A stretch of DNA of 42,472 nucleotides from NCBI GenBank assembly GCA_015852425.1, contig JAAAIG010000197.1, positions 1 to 42,472 of the forward strand, in the 5' to 3' direction. The translations under genes and the position numbers were made by a program. Shown here in pieces: positions 9,437-20,584 of this stretch. The notes beneath the pieces were generated by a model. It saw nothing but the letters and a program-made list of their open reading frames with translations, was not told the origin of the DNA and did not search any database. Origin of the DNA: Gryganskiella cystojenkinii. Its lineage: Eukaryota > Mortierellomycota > Mortierellomycetes > Mortierellales > Mortierellaceae. The stretch's first letter is position 1. Each line of letters starts with the position of its first letter.

Positions 9437-11910
9437 TTAATGTCCACCACCGCCACGGCTGTAACTAACAGCATCCAGGCAGATCGTGATAACTCCAATT
9501 ACAATCTCAAAGAAAATGAGAATAATAACAATCCACTCCAGCTGTTCACCGTGCGAAGAGGTCAAGTGCTCCTTCAACATGTCCAAAAGATCGCTGATAA
9601 CTGAAGTACGCTGGTTCAGCAACTCGACACGTTGTCCAATCTCCAGATAACCTACATCATTGTCAAAGAATAATGTAATCGAGTCGATAAGTTAGTCGTC
9701 CTTTGACAATCCTTCCGAATTTCTTGTAATCCCTGGTTCTTACCTCTAATGGCCGAGTACAAAGGTTGAAACGAGGGTTCCGACCAGAAAATCTCGGGTG
9801 TGTCCAAGATATTACTGACCAAGTTCACGTTGATTCTCATGATAAAGAGCTGCCCAATCTTTTTCGTGATGGCAGTTCTATAGGAATAATGATGGTCAAA
9901 TGGAAACGTTAAATAGTTGCGCTTTGGCAATGATCGTCGTTCCCTGTATGAGATCTCTGTTCTGAACCTGCTTCCTTACCTAGACATAGGAACTTTTCCA
10001 GTCTCGGCCATGGTCTGAGGAATGTTCTTGGTCGCATTGATAGTATTTTCAATTAAACCTTCGAACAAGGTCATCTTGACAGACTGGGCAATAGCGTGAG
10101 AAATCGTCAGTTTGACCATGTAGTTTCCGGCACTCTTCAGCGTAATGACATCGTTGTAAATCCTATAGAAACCAGAGGGGTCTGTTAGATCAAATAATCC
10201 TCAAAGTTCCATTGGACGGTCCAGAGTTGAGTATATGCTTTTCTCATACCTAGGCTGATAATCCTGGTTGTAATGGTATGAGAACTCCTCGGTCTCTACA
10301 TCCTCGTCATCTAATAGAAGATACAAAAATAAATATCAGTTAGGCAAAGTTCACAACCTAGATCTTACACATATAACCATGAAAATGCCAAGAAACTCAC
10401 CAAGCTTCTCTTCCTCAAAGCGAGAAAGTTCTTGTAACAGACGAGTCTCCTCCTGCTCCGACATTCCCCAGATGACAACGACACCATAGTCAAAATAAAA
10501 GATCTCAGGAATCGACTCCCTGGACTGCTGATGTTGCTGATGCAAAAGGCGCGATCCATTCGTAGCTGATTCATCTAGTCCCAAAAGATCGGCTGTTGAA
10601 GGGGGTTTTGAGGATATCGTGTACGAGTAAGGAGTATAGATACTATTTTGATATCACAAAAAACAGAAGAGGGTCAGCAATTCCAAGTCATCGTAGAATG
10701 AATGAAAATCCCAGAAAACGAAAAAAGAAAAAAAAAAATACAAAGGGGACAACGCGATCGAAATAAACACCAAAGTTTGAGCAGGACGTCCAACCCCCTG
10801 GCAACACAAAAAAAATATTCTGTCCTTCCTCTGTCGTGATAATCAGTTGATAATTGGGCGAAAGTTGATTGCTTTTTTGTCGCCGACTTACCACTCGTCG
10901 AATCTTTTGGGTGCGGCACCGTTGGTCACCTTTCTGGACTGAAGATAGTTGAAAAGATCATCCATCCTGTACGAAGAAGCGGTGCAGTATGCAATGACAC
11001 GAGGTAACTTTTGACGGTCCAGTTTACTCATACGGTGAGCATCATTCCTCGCCCTAGATTATATCCATAGAAAAAGAAATTATCGACAATCGATTAAGAA
11101 AGGAGGAAAACAACATGTTTTTAGTGTTAGTATCTCAAGAACACGTTGATTAGGATCTCAACTAATAATGCGACCATTTTTGAGAAGCCTCAGTGCACAT
11201 TGGGTCGAATACCAAGGACAATGCAATCAACAACAAAAAAAAAAACTAGCGCGAACAAGCCTTTTTTTGTAACGTCTCTTCATAGACAAACAAAGAGCAA
11301 GCACTTACAGGGTAGAAGACAATTGTCCGATCTGGTTATAGGTCGTGTCATCGAATGCAAACTCGTCCTCCAAAACAGGGACATCCTTCTCTTCCGGGAA
11401 TAAGGTCAACTTTTGACTCGTCTTGGTCGTTCTCATGGGTTGCTTGACCTTGCCTCGGTTCACAGCAGCAGCGCTTCCTGCACCAACGACGGGCAGGTTG
11501 TGGGCAGTCGTCAGAGCCATGGGGCGACCAGATCCAGCCATAGTACCAGAACCAGCGTTCACGCTCGAATTTGATCCCGAACCGGCAGCAGTGTTGGAGG
11601 CAGCGACAGCGGCCTTTGCGCCAGGGATCTGAGCATGAATGGGGGATTGGGCTTGATTCGACTGTTGCGTGAATGCAGTTTTGGTAGGGTTAATGATCTT
11701 TGGTGGCACGCCCGCGCTCCCGCCAGAGATTGCATTCGACGAGTTGTTCTGACTGCTGGTATTGCTGGTGGTCGCATTGCTGCTGGTGATGCTATTTTGA
11801 CTTGAGCTCTTTGGAAGAGGCGACTGAGGTGGGCGAGACTCTGTGGGCGTGGTTAGAGTGGGGCCGGTGGTTTCTGGGATGGTCTGATAACCAGCGTTCT
11901 TGCGGGACAT
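9437..11910 (-). CDS. RMD1: RMD1/Sif2-family DUF155 membrane protein
   Basis: Seven exons: 11910-11309, 11053-10892, 10642-10401, 10310-10250, 10162-9980, 9877-9744 and 9651-9437. All phases close, giving 532 aa. Residues ~1-190 are a Ser/Asn/Ala-rich disordered leader. The DUF155 core follows, with RVIAYCTASSYRMDDL, FDECIYTPYSY, EIFYFDYGVVVIWGM and the acidic block DDEDVETEEF. Later come SHAIAQSVKMTLFE, TAITKKIGQLFIMRINVNL, SEPSFQPLYSAIRGYLEI and RTSVISDLLDML. Near the C-terminus is one transmembrane helix (WIVIILIFFEIVIGVITI), followed by a short tail. Relatives are yeast Rmd1/Rmd8, fission-yeast Sif2 and human RMND1. The lack of an obvious mitochondrial presequence fits the cytosolic/endomembrane RMD1 branch. 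The molecular activity of this branch is not established. Confidence 0.85.
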
Positions 11911-12553
11911 GGCTTAAATATCAACGAGGTATCTGGTGTCAAAAAAAAGAGGGGAGAGGAGAGAGAACGGTGACGTGAAGAAGGAGAGGACGCCCTATGC
12001 AGTTTAATTGATTGAAGGAATGAGGGAATGAATGTAATCGGTCGATATGAATGCAAAAAATGAATACAATATGGATTTGAATGTGAATGTGGGAAACAAA
12101 GATTTGATTAGACTTTTTTTTTTTTTTTTTTTTCTGGAAGGACCAAGTGAAAATGAGGTCACTGCTCTCTCTCTCTCTCCGTTCGCGCATTTTTTTTTGT
12201 GTGACCGCCGAACTGCTGGGGCCATGTCTTTTGTGTCTGTGCAGTTGTCCGCTCGGTGTCTCGACATGTTTCTCTTTGCTTGCCTCTCTGTGCTATGGGT
12301 ATTGTTTGATCCGTCATGTTCACTCCAACTTCAAAAAAAAAAAGATCGAGGTTTGGATGAAAAAAGAAAAAAAGTCGGTCTCTACACCCCCGAGTTTGCT
12401 GTAGACCACAAAGCAGGACAAACAGACCGATAAATGAATTCGTTATTTAAGGGGCCTGAATCTGATTTCTGTCTGCCACCAACAATAAAAAGAAACGCGG
12501 TTCTATTCTCTTTCTCGCATTCTCAGACCCACGCTCATCACCCCTTGTGGACC
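11911..12553. promoter_or_regulatory. Divergent promoter region between RMD1-like and DNA ligase genes
   Basis: This 643-nt interval separates two divergent starts. It contains an 18-nt T tract near 12115-12133, a CT repeat near 12166-12180 and an ACGCG core at 12495-12499, 55 nt before the ligase ATG. No other gene is supported here. Confidence 0.5.
12495..12499 (+). promoter_or_regulatory. MCB-like core (ACGCG) upstream of DNA ligase
   Basis: ACGCG is the core of the MluI cell-cycle box bound by MBF in yeasts, and yeast CDC9 is a known G1/S-regulated gene. The site is 55 nt upstream of the ligase ATG. A 5-mer is weak evidence on its own. Confidence 0.3.
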
Positions 12554-15500
12554 ATGTCGCTGCGCCAATCAACATTGTATAACAGAACCCCCACCCCCAA
12601 GTCGTCTTTCGTCGACACCTAACGCGATCGCAAGCCGCCTGCACGGAAACTAATTCATTCGTTGCCTTGAAACCGAATTTTAGATCATTTGGAGCACCCA
12701 AGCCCAAGCCAGCTTTGGTGGCGTCTGGCGCCAATTCAACAGCGCCACAAAATGAAATCAAGGACGACAAGGCATCGCCTTCTCAAACAACCAAGAAGGC
12801 TGTCGAGGAAACAACTGTGACTCAAATTGACGAGATTGAAATGGAGGACGGAACCGTTCAAGGTAACAATGCTCGACAGCGATGAGCCGGTAGACTGGGA
12901 CTATATTATGACAGAAACACACACAGAGTTAACCCTATATTTGTGGCTTGTCGTAAGTAGAGAGCACGAAGGTCAGAAAGAGAACCCGCCGAGTGATCGA
13001 GTCTGATGACGAGGATGTGGTTCAGGAATCAACAGAAGTGACCGAGGAGATCCAGGAACTCCCAGCGTCGTCCTCGACTCAGGAGCATCGGGAGGACGAA
13101 CTTGCGACCACGACCAAAAAGCTTAAGCTCGATCCTACCTCACCCAAGAAGCCCAAGACTCAGCCCATTGTGGAAAAACACCCAGTAAAACCATCAGAGG
13201 CGACAGAGGCTATTAATACACCCGAGCGTCCCATCGAAACACCTGATGATGAGGATGCCGAGGTCAAGGCCGCGGCAGCAGAGGATATCGCAGAGGCCAA
13301 GGAGGAGGTTGAAATCAAACAGGCAGCCGCTAAATGGTATGCACGCACGCAATACGCAAACATACTCTGTCTCCGTGGCGCGGCGATCAGCAAGGGACTA
13401 GCCTAACAGTTACTATTATTTATTCGATAGGGCGGACATGTTCTCAAAATCATCAGACGACTTGGAGACTGCATCGTGGAAGAAGGGGGAATCGTAAGAA
13501 TAGGAGCTACGTTTACATCAATGGCAATATGTAAAAACAGGTCGTCGACAGTGACTGAGTCAACTCTTTGATGTGTTCATCATTCTCTAGGGTTCCATAT
13601 GCTGCCCTGTGCCAATCGTTCGAGTTGATCGAGGCAACAACAAAACGACTTCAAATTCTGGATTATCTCGTCAAGTTTTTGATCCAGGTTATCAAGCTCA
13701 GCCCTGAGAGTCTGCTCACCGTGATCTACTTGTCTATCAACAAGGTGTGTGTGGGTCATAGAACCTGGATATGCTTGATTCTTGTTTCTAATAGCATTCG
13801 AACTAATAACCCTTCTTCCCTGTACTCTTCTTTTTTTTTTTTAGCTCTGCCCAGAATACGAAGGAGTAGAATTGGGTATCGGAGAGTCACTGCTCATGAA
13901 GGCTATTGCCGAATCGACAGGAAGAGAGATGAAAAAGATCAAGGCCGACTTTCAGGAGATTGGCGATCTGGGTGTCGTCGCTATGGTGAGTGAACCATCA
14001 TCATGCTATAAGATGTGTGGGTGTTCAACAATTGGGACGTCAGTCTGACCCTTTTGTGTGCCTATTTTACCTTCATGACAATAGAACAGTAGAAGTAACC
14101 AGCCAACCATGTTCAAGCCCAAGGCGCTGACAATCCCACATGTGTTCAAGACACTCAAGGACATTGCTTCTTTGACAGGAAACTCTGTAAGTAAATGGAC
14201 CTTCCTCAAACGCATAAACGATGCGGAGCAAATTGTAACGATGAGCAACTGACCCGTTGCGTTTATTTGGTGTACTCTTCTTAGTCACAAAAACAAAAAG
14301 TGGACAAAATCAAGACTCTGTTGGTGGCTTGCAGGAACAAGGAGGCAAAGTTCTTGATGCGTTCACTGGAGGGAAAGCTCCGTATCGGCCTTGCTGAGAG
14401 AACTGTGGTCGTTGCTCTGGCTCAGGCCATCGTGTTGTCTCGCCCGAGTAAGGAATATCTGTCTGTTGTGACTTTCCGCATTTGCCCTGGTTCATCCTGA
14501 AGCTACACTTAATTAATCCTTGTTTTCTACTCTAGATATTAAGAAACTGTCAAAGGAAAAGCTTCAAGTTGAGCTGGAAGAAGCTGCATCTGTTGTCAAG
14601 TCTGTTTACAGGTAGGAAGGCACATTGGAAAGATGCGCAGTCACGCTTATGTTACAAGCTTCCAAATCTCTGACCGTTTTCATATACGTCCCTTAGTGAA
14701 TTACCGTGCTACGATCTCATCGTCCCTGCACTATTGAAAGGCGACATTGCGGGTCTACAGGATGCTTGCAAGCTCACACCAGGAATCCCCCTAAAGCCCA
14801 TGTTGGCTCATCCTACCAAAGCCCTGACCGATATCTTGAACCGATTTGAGAACATTGCGTTCACCTGCGAATACAAGTATGATGGCGAGCGTGCCCAGAT
14901 TCACAAGCTGGACGATGGCAGCATGAGGATTTACAGTCGAAACTCTGAAAACATGTCGGCCAAGTACCCCGATGTCATGGAGCGACTCGTCAAGGTAAGA
15001 ACCTTTGGTCGTAATGACTCTATTTTCTGTTTATGGTCAATTAGGGTCGTCATATGCTGATTTTTTTTGCTTATTTTCCTCCTTTAGTTTGCCAAATCAA
15101 ACACAACCTCGTTCGTTCTGGATTGCGAGGCCGTCGCTTGGGATCGCGAACAAAAGTGTATTTTGCCCTTCCAGGTTTTGAGCACTCGTAAGCGCAAGGA
15201 TGTCAAGGAGGAGGACATCAAGGTTCAGGTCTGCATTTTTGCTTTTGATCTCCTCTATCTCAATGGCGAATCATTACTTCGGGAGCCACTCTCCAAACGC
15301 CGCGAGCTTCTTTTGAGTCACTTCAACGAAGTCGATGGCGAATTTGCATTCGCCAAGAGCATGAACTCGACCCAGATTGAGGATATTCAGACGTTTTTGG
15401 ATCAGAGTGTGGCTGATAACTGTGAGGGTCTGATGGTCAAGACCCTGAATGGTGTCGAGGCTAGCTACGAGCCCTCGAAGAGATCCAGGAATTGGCTCAA

Positions 15501-16029
15501 GGTTAAGAAGGATTATCTGGCTGGTGTTGGTGATTCGATCGATCTGGTCGTTATTGGTGCCTATATCGGCAAGGGTAAACGGACAGGTGTCTATGGTGGA
15601 TTCCTCCTCGCCTGTTATGAGCCTGACCGTGAAGAGTATCAGTCAATCTGCAAGATTGGAACCGGATTCAGCGAACAGGATTTGGAGGATCATTACAAAG
15701 AACTGAAAGAGCATGTGATCCCAGAGGCAAAGCCCTATTACAACTTGGGTGAGGGTAACAAGCCCGATGTCTGGTTTGCGCCCGAAAAGGTTTGGGAGAT
15801 CAAGTGCGCAGATCTGTCGGTCAGTCCCGTGTACAAGGCCGCGATTGGTCTAGTGGATGGCGGCAAGGGTATCTCGTTGCGTTTCCCAAGATTTATCCGA
15901 TTGCGTGATGACAAGTCGCCCGAGAATGCAACCTCGGCCGAGCAAATTGCCGAGATGTATGAGGCACAGGGTCTGAACACGGTCAAGAACGATACGAGCA
16001 TGGGAGTCGATATGGATTTTGATTACTAG
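12554..16029 (+). CDS. CDC9: ATP-dependent DNA ligase I (replicative)
   Basis: Eleven exons: 12554-12576, 12684-12862, 12961-13336, 13431-13493, 13591-13744, 13845-13985, 14085-14186, 14285-14447, 14536-14611, 14697-14994 and 15088-16029. Phases close to 838 aa, and introns are 85-107 nt. The first ~190 residues are a charged, disordered, nuclear-type tail with the basic patch RKRTRR. The DNA-binding domain starts near [13 protein letters not shown] and contains [16 protein letters not shown]. The catalytic lysine lies in EYKYDGER (about residue 486). Other nucleotidyltransferase motifs are [19 protein letters not shown] and WLKVKKDYL, with [17 protein letters not shown] in the OB-fold region. 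It seals Okazaki fragments and repair nicks. The 23-nt first exon, MSLRQSTL, is the least certain part; the joined start reads like a degenerate PCNA-binding box. Confidence 0.93.
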
Positions 16030-16203
16030 TCAGTCAGCAACCACATGTCCTATTTTTTTTTTATATTTGTATTAGTAAACCCGCTATGGAAGACTTGATC
16101 CCCAGATTGAATATGACTCTCGTTTGGTCCTTCAAAGAAACTCAGCAAGAGGAAGTGACTGGGAAGCTTTAAAATTTTCTGTGGGGGTGATCGCGCGGAG
16201 GGG

Positions 16204-17760
16204 GTGGCCTTGCTCATTCAAAACGCGCATTTCCCTCTCCTTCTCTTTTTACTATTCTTCCACAAATCCTCAGCAATGGATCTCGGCCTGGAACGCATCA
16301 CTCGGTTACTGGAATCTCTGACGCCAACCTTGACCTCTTCAGCGTCGACATCTTCAACATCACAACCCCTCAAACCACCCCATTTAGCCATCCCCATTCT
16401 CCATGTCGCAGGCACAAACGGCAAGGGATCCATCTGTGCCTACCTCGCCTCCTCTCTTCAAGCCTCTGGTCTTCGCGTCGGTCGTTACAACTCTCCACAT
16501 TTGATCACTCCCCGGGACACGATCCAGGTCAACGGTCAACCGATCTCTCAATCCGATTACGAATACGTCACTGCACTCGTCGCAGCCAAGGACGCCGACT
16601 TGGGACTGAAGGCCACCTCGTTTGAACTCTTGACTGCGGCGGCGTTTTACTGGTTCGCGTATGGTCGATCTGCCGAGAGATTCACCGAACAAGGTCAAGA
16701 TCATGAGGGTCATCGTGCTGGCGTTGATGTCGCTGTGATCGAAGTCGGCGTTGGTGGACGGTTGGACGCAACCAACATTGTCCCTCGCCCCGAAATCTGT
16801 GTCATTGCCTCGATTGGGATGGATCATGCCGGTCTGTTAGGCAACACGATTCAGGAAGTCGCCTTTGAAAAAGCCGGGATCATCAAGCCTAATGTCCCTG
16901 TCGTGATCGCTCCTCAGTCCGAGGGCGAAAAGGTCTACAAGGTCATGGACGACAAGGCCCGATCCGTGGGGTTAACACCAGATCAAGTTCACAAGGTCAC
17001 AGCCGCGCATTGGTTCCCGGGCGCCACAAGTCATGTCAACAGCGAAGGCGTCCAAGCGGAACTTGAGGACGGGTTCCAGTTTTGGGTCCCGTTGTTGGGT
17101 GATTTTCAGTTGGAGAACGTGGCGACGGCGATCAAGGCACTTCAGGTCTTATCAAGGACCGAGTCCTCCATTGGCTATGGCAAGATCACAAATGAGACCA
17201 TCCGTCAGGGAATACGGGCGACGGTCTGGCCGGGCCGATTACAATGGCTTCAGGCAGCAAGTGCGCCGAGACAAGTTCATGGGGATATGTTGATCGATGG
17301 TGCTCATAACCCTGCAGCCGCGATTGCATTGAAAGCCTACGTGGATCAGCACCTAGCCTCGACGACGTCCCTGTCCACATCCAAGCCAAGGACTGTCCAT
17401 TGGATCATGGCGTTTACAAAGGGCAAAGACATCGAGGAGATGTTTGAGATTCTTTTCCCCTCATCGTCGTCTTCGTTATCAGCAGCGACATCGTCACAGG
17501 TTGATACCACTTTCTCGGCTCTAGAGTTTAGTCCGCCCGAAGGTATGCCCTGGGTGTCCCCGATCCCGACCTCAGAAGTCTGTTCAAGGTTAGAAGCTCA
17601 TCAATTGCAGCAGCAAGGAGGCAAGACCATCAGGTCGATCAAGGGGTATGGAACAGATTTGGTCGCGGCTCTGACCGAGATTGGTGCTCAGAGACAAGAA
17701 CAGGATGTCGTGATCCTCTGTGGGTCGTTATACCTCGTCGCGGATCTCATGAGATTCTAG
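16204..17760 (+). CDS. FOL3: Dihydrofolate / folylpolyglutamate synthase (Mur-ligase family)
   Basis: Intronless. The preferred start is ATG 16276 (MDLGLERI), giving 494 aa and matching the usual family N-terminus. An in-frame ATG at 16204 would add 24 residues. The ATP-binding loop HVAGTNGKGS is at residues ~43-52 (from 16276). Other family features are YNSPHLITPRDTIQVNG, the metal/ATP region EVGVGGRLDATN, IGMDHAGLLGNT and EKAGIIKPNVPVV, and the C-terminal-domain motif DGAHNPAA. The enzyme adds glutamate to dihydropteroate (Fol3) or to folates (Met7 type). Length and architecture suit the Fol3-like branch, but substrate choice cannot be fixed from motifs alone. It sits 246 nt downstream of DNA ligase on the same strand and converges with the Dap1-like gene, whose stop is 174 nt away. 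Confidence 0.88.
   Translation: MALLIQNAHFPLLLFLLFFHKSSAMDLGLERITRLLESLTPTLTSSASTSSTSQPLKPPHLAIPILHVAGTNGKGSICAYLASSLQASGLRVGRYNSPHLITPRDTIQVNGQPISQSDYEYVTALVAAKDADLGLKATSFELLTAAAFYWFAYGRSAERFTEQGQDHEGHRAGVDVAVIEVGVGGRLDATNIVPRPEICVIASIGMDHAGLLGNTIQEVAFEKAGIIKPNVPVVIAPQSEGEKVYKVMDDKARSVGLTPDQVHKVTAAHWFPGATSHVNSEGVQAELEDGFQFWVPLLGDFQLENVATAIKALQVLSRTESSIGYGKITNETIRQGIRATVWPGRLQWLQAASAPRQVHGDMLIDGAHNPAAAIALKAYVDQHLASTTSLSTSKPRTVHWIMAFTKGKDIEEMFEILFPSSSSSLSAATSSQVDTTFSALEFSPPEGMPWVSPIPTSEVCSRLEAHQLQQQGGKTIRSIKGYGTDLVAALTEIGAQRQEQDVVILCGSLYLVADLMRF
16223..16227 (+). promoter_or_regulatory. MCB-like core (ACGCG) near the folate synthase start
   Basis: The sequence AAACGCGCAT contains ACGCG 49 nt upstream of the preferred ATG at 16276. 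It is similar in type and spacing to the one before DNA ligase. Confidence 0.25.
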
Positions 17761-17934
17761 GCATCCCGATTTGTTTGATTAGTGCAACAGTCCCCCTTTT
17801 CAAATACATATACATATTAATCCTCCATGATCGCGTTTTGTTTCATGCCGAGAAAAAAAAACCAGGTATTTCGTTTGTTATGCAATTGTTTTTGTTGTTG
17901 TATATAGGATGGTTTTCATCCTCGAGAAATTGTC

Positions 17935-19145
17935 CTATGCCTTGATCTTTCCGACAATGGGATAGCGCTTCTCAAAGAACTTGTACCAGTCTTCAAGGGT
18001 CTTGATCTATGGGGGGATATGAATAAAAAGTAAGAGGAAGGAAAACGAAAACATAGAAACGTGAGACGTTTGTTGTACAAAGACGACAAATATAATATTA
18101 GAGTCGATTCAAAGTCTCTCGTCTTTTACCTGCTTCTCGTCCAAACTGCTGTAATCGGCAATGCAGTCCTCAACTTTCAACGAACTCAATCCCAAGGCCT
18201 AGACAAAAAAAAATAAAAAATAAAATAAAAAGGAGAGCAAAATACGTGGAACGTATCAACTGTGTTAGGAAAACGAGTAGTCGCGTGACCAGAAACGAAC
18301 GAACGAACGAACGAACAAAGAAAGATTTTTGGACACTCGTCATTGGTGAGATCGAACCAAAAAAAATGTGGAGGTCTCCCTTTACCTTTGAAGAGTCTCG
18401 ACCGGCAAAGCAACGGTAACCTCCCTCGGGTCCATACATGGTCTTCTTGGTTGAGACATCAAATACGATACCCTTGATGCCGACATAGATGGGCTTTTCG
18501 TCATCAGATCCATCATATTCCAGGAGTTCATCAGCAGTGAATGTTTTGCTCAGGTTGGGAGCAGGCAAGGGCCTATTTGCATCAAACAAGAAAACCGTAA
18601 ATCGAATAAAAAAAAATGGTCAGTGTACGGACGATGCTTGGGCAAAAGGGCCAAATCGAAAAGGGTGGGAGAGAGCTTTTGCAGTGTTCTTTTTGTGCTC
18701 ATTTTGCACCTCCCTTTCGAAAAAGAGTGTTTAATGGAGACGAGAGAAGCTAAATTATGCTATTGGTACATTGGGGGGAGAGGGTATGGACTTTTCCGGA
18801 GATGGTTGTTGTTGAAATGGCGGAGAGTTTTTGTTTTCATTTCTTTTCCACATACGTGTCAGGGAGAGCGAATGCCTTGGGCTTGGGAGCCTGGGGTCCG
18901 GTCGCAGAAGGATTGGTCTTGACGGATGAAGAAGTTGCTGTGGACTCTACTTCTTTCTGGTCCTCGTTGCCCTCGTCCTTCTTGGCTGCAGGAGTCGAAG
19001 GGTTCTGTTTCTTAAAGTCGAGCCAGCGGTTACGCATATCTTGGAGGACAGAAAAAATCATGGCAAAGAAGCATGCTCCCAAGAGGAGGGTCAAGACCTC
19101 GGGGTCGTTGGCGAGTTCTTGAATGCGGGTCTTGAGGGCGTCCAT
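17935..19145 (-). CDS. DAP1: Dap1/PGRMC-type membrane-anchored heme-binding protein (MAPR)
   Basis: Four exons: 19145-18856, 18572-18386, 18198-18130 and 18006-17935. Phases close to 205 aa. A transmembrane helix lies near residues 18-36 (LTLLLGACFFAMIFSVL). A charged linker (~45-95) leads to a cytochrome-b5-like MAPR domain. That domain contains FTADELLEYDG, IYVGIKGIVFDVS, MYGPEGGYRCFAGRD and a terminal helix pair with DWYKFFEKRYPIVGKI. Tyr143 and Tyr149 match the two conserved tyrosines of the YGPEGxY heme-binding motif. The family stabilises sterol-synthesis P450s such as Erg11 at the ER. The first intron is 283 nt, longer than is usual here, and the second contains a (GAAC)n tract. Confidence 0.9.
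18294..18317 (+). repeat. (GAAC)n microsatellite in the second intron of the Dap1-like gene
   Basis: About five to six perfect GAAC tetranucleotides lie between exons 2 and 3 of the Dap1-like gene. Confidence 0.75.
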
Positions 19146-20580
19146 ACTGAATGCTTCTTTGTGCTGGAGAGTTGTTGAATGAAAAGGTTGATGAAAAAGA
19201 GAAAGAGATGACGACCACAGAGGAATCTCTTTCTGCTTCTGAGTGGTGGCAATTCTCCGGGGAAACGACAATGCAGTATTTGCGATGGCAATTTCTTCTG
19301 TCTGTGCCAGCAACGAGCGTGTTTCTCGAGGCTCGATTTGGTGTCACTCTCCTTTTTTTATTTTTATTTTTTTGTCGCCTTTGTACTAAACAGAGCGAGG
19401 ACAACATGAACGGAGGCGACGGTCCACTCAGTCATTCTACTTTTCTTTCCGTGGTTTTCATACGCGGAAAAGACCTAACTCTGGCTTTTTCCTCAACCCA
19501 CCACTCGTCCTTCCTCTCACAAAGATTTTTTACCAGTCTTCTCTGCTTTTACGCGACGAGCATTGCAGGGCGAAAAATTATGAGGGTGGCAACAATGCTC
19601 GTATATCCAAGATGTGTTTTTCTTTGAGGATTGATATATTGCCCTGTGAGCTGCATCTCTTCTTGAGCCATACCGAGCGCCAGAAGGTACTCAAGCTAAT
19701 TGACGGCTGCGTTGTTGATGCCATGTCTATTTTACCTTTCAAATTTTCTGTGGTGGTAACCCGCCACCGCCTTCCCTATCCTTACCTGTGTAGCTTCTTG
19801 GACCGGGGGAACGCTCCTGGTCACCAATGACGACAGGCGACGTAACCTAGAGAGACAACAGCGACCAGCACAACCAAGGTGAAAGAGGGCAACAAGAGAA
19901 CAATTAAAAAAAAACCTTGGGGCGAAAATTTCAAGAGACTCCAGTCTTCCCCCTCTTCGCGTCTAAACTGTCATCATGCCTACGACAAAAAAGTTTTTCA
20001 CTCCGCGGTTGTTGCTTCTCTGAAAGCATGAAAAGTTCTTGCTATTTGTGCAAATAATCCTTGTTGTTTGGGGTTGACATTTCTCTTTGTGATCCTGCAT
20101 TCGGACCATCCTCGGTATCTTTTTTTTTTTTTTTTTTGATGTTTTCCACAAAACAATCACCCAGCGAGCCAAGGAGCAAAAGATTCAATTTGGCATGCAC
20201 AAAGAAAGAGAAGAAGCCAAGCCAAGCCAAGCCATCTGTTTCTTGTTATATACTACATATCATGGCGGAAAGAAAACCTCCAATGCTATGTGTTTAATTT
20301 GGTGCGCACAAGTCGCCGCTGATGCCAATCATTTTTCAACCACAGCTTGTGTGCGTTTGTTCGAGAAGGGGATGCAAGAGGAAAGGATATCGTGTGTGGT
20401 CGGTTCTTTTCTTGATAGAGTAGCAATCCTAGTTGAGTAACAAGGATTTCTTCTTGTTGCATTTGTCACAGTACGCGATACCTTGTAGACAAGAGGTTAT
20501 ACGATATAAGGTACTGGGAATAGAATGTAGATCCGCCGAGCGAGGTCCTGTCTTTAGCATGTCTACCTTTAGGTTTTTAA
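19146..20580. other. Upstream region of the Dap1-like gene, no supported gene
   Basis: This ~1.4-kb interval has only short frames. One minus-strand segment near 19790-19850 has an acceptor-like and a donor-like edge around an open triplet run, but no partner exon. An 18-nt T tract lies near 20121. This is the left edge of the degraded island. Confidence 0.4.
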
Positions 20581-20584
20581 AACA

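Noticed and set aside
12047..12433. 128-codon plus-strand frame in the RMD1/ligase promoter
   Set aside because: Contains homopolymers and CT repeats; no protein-like composition.
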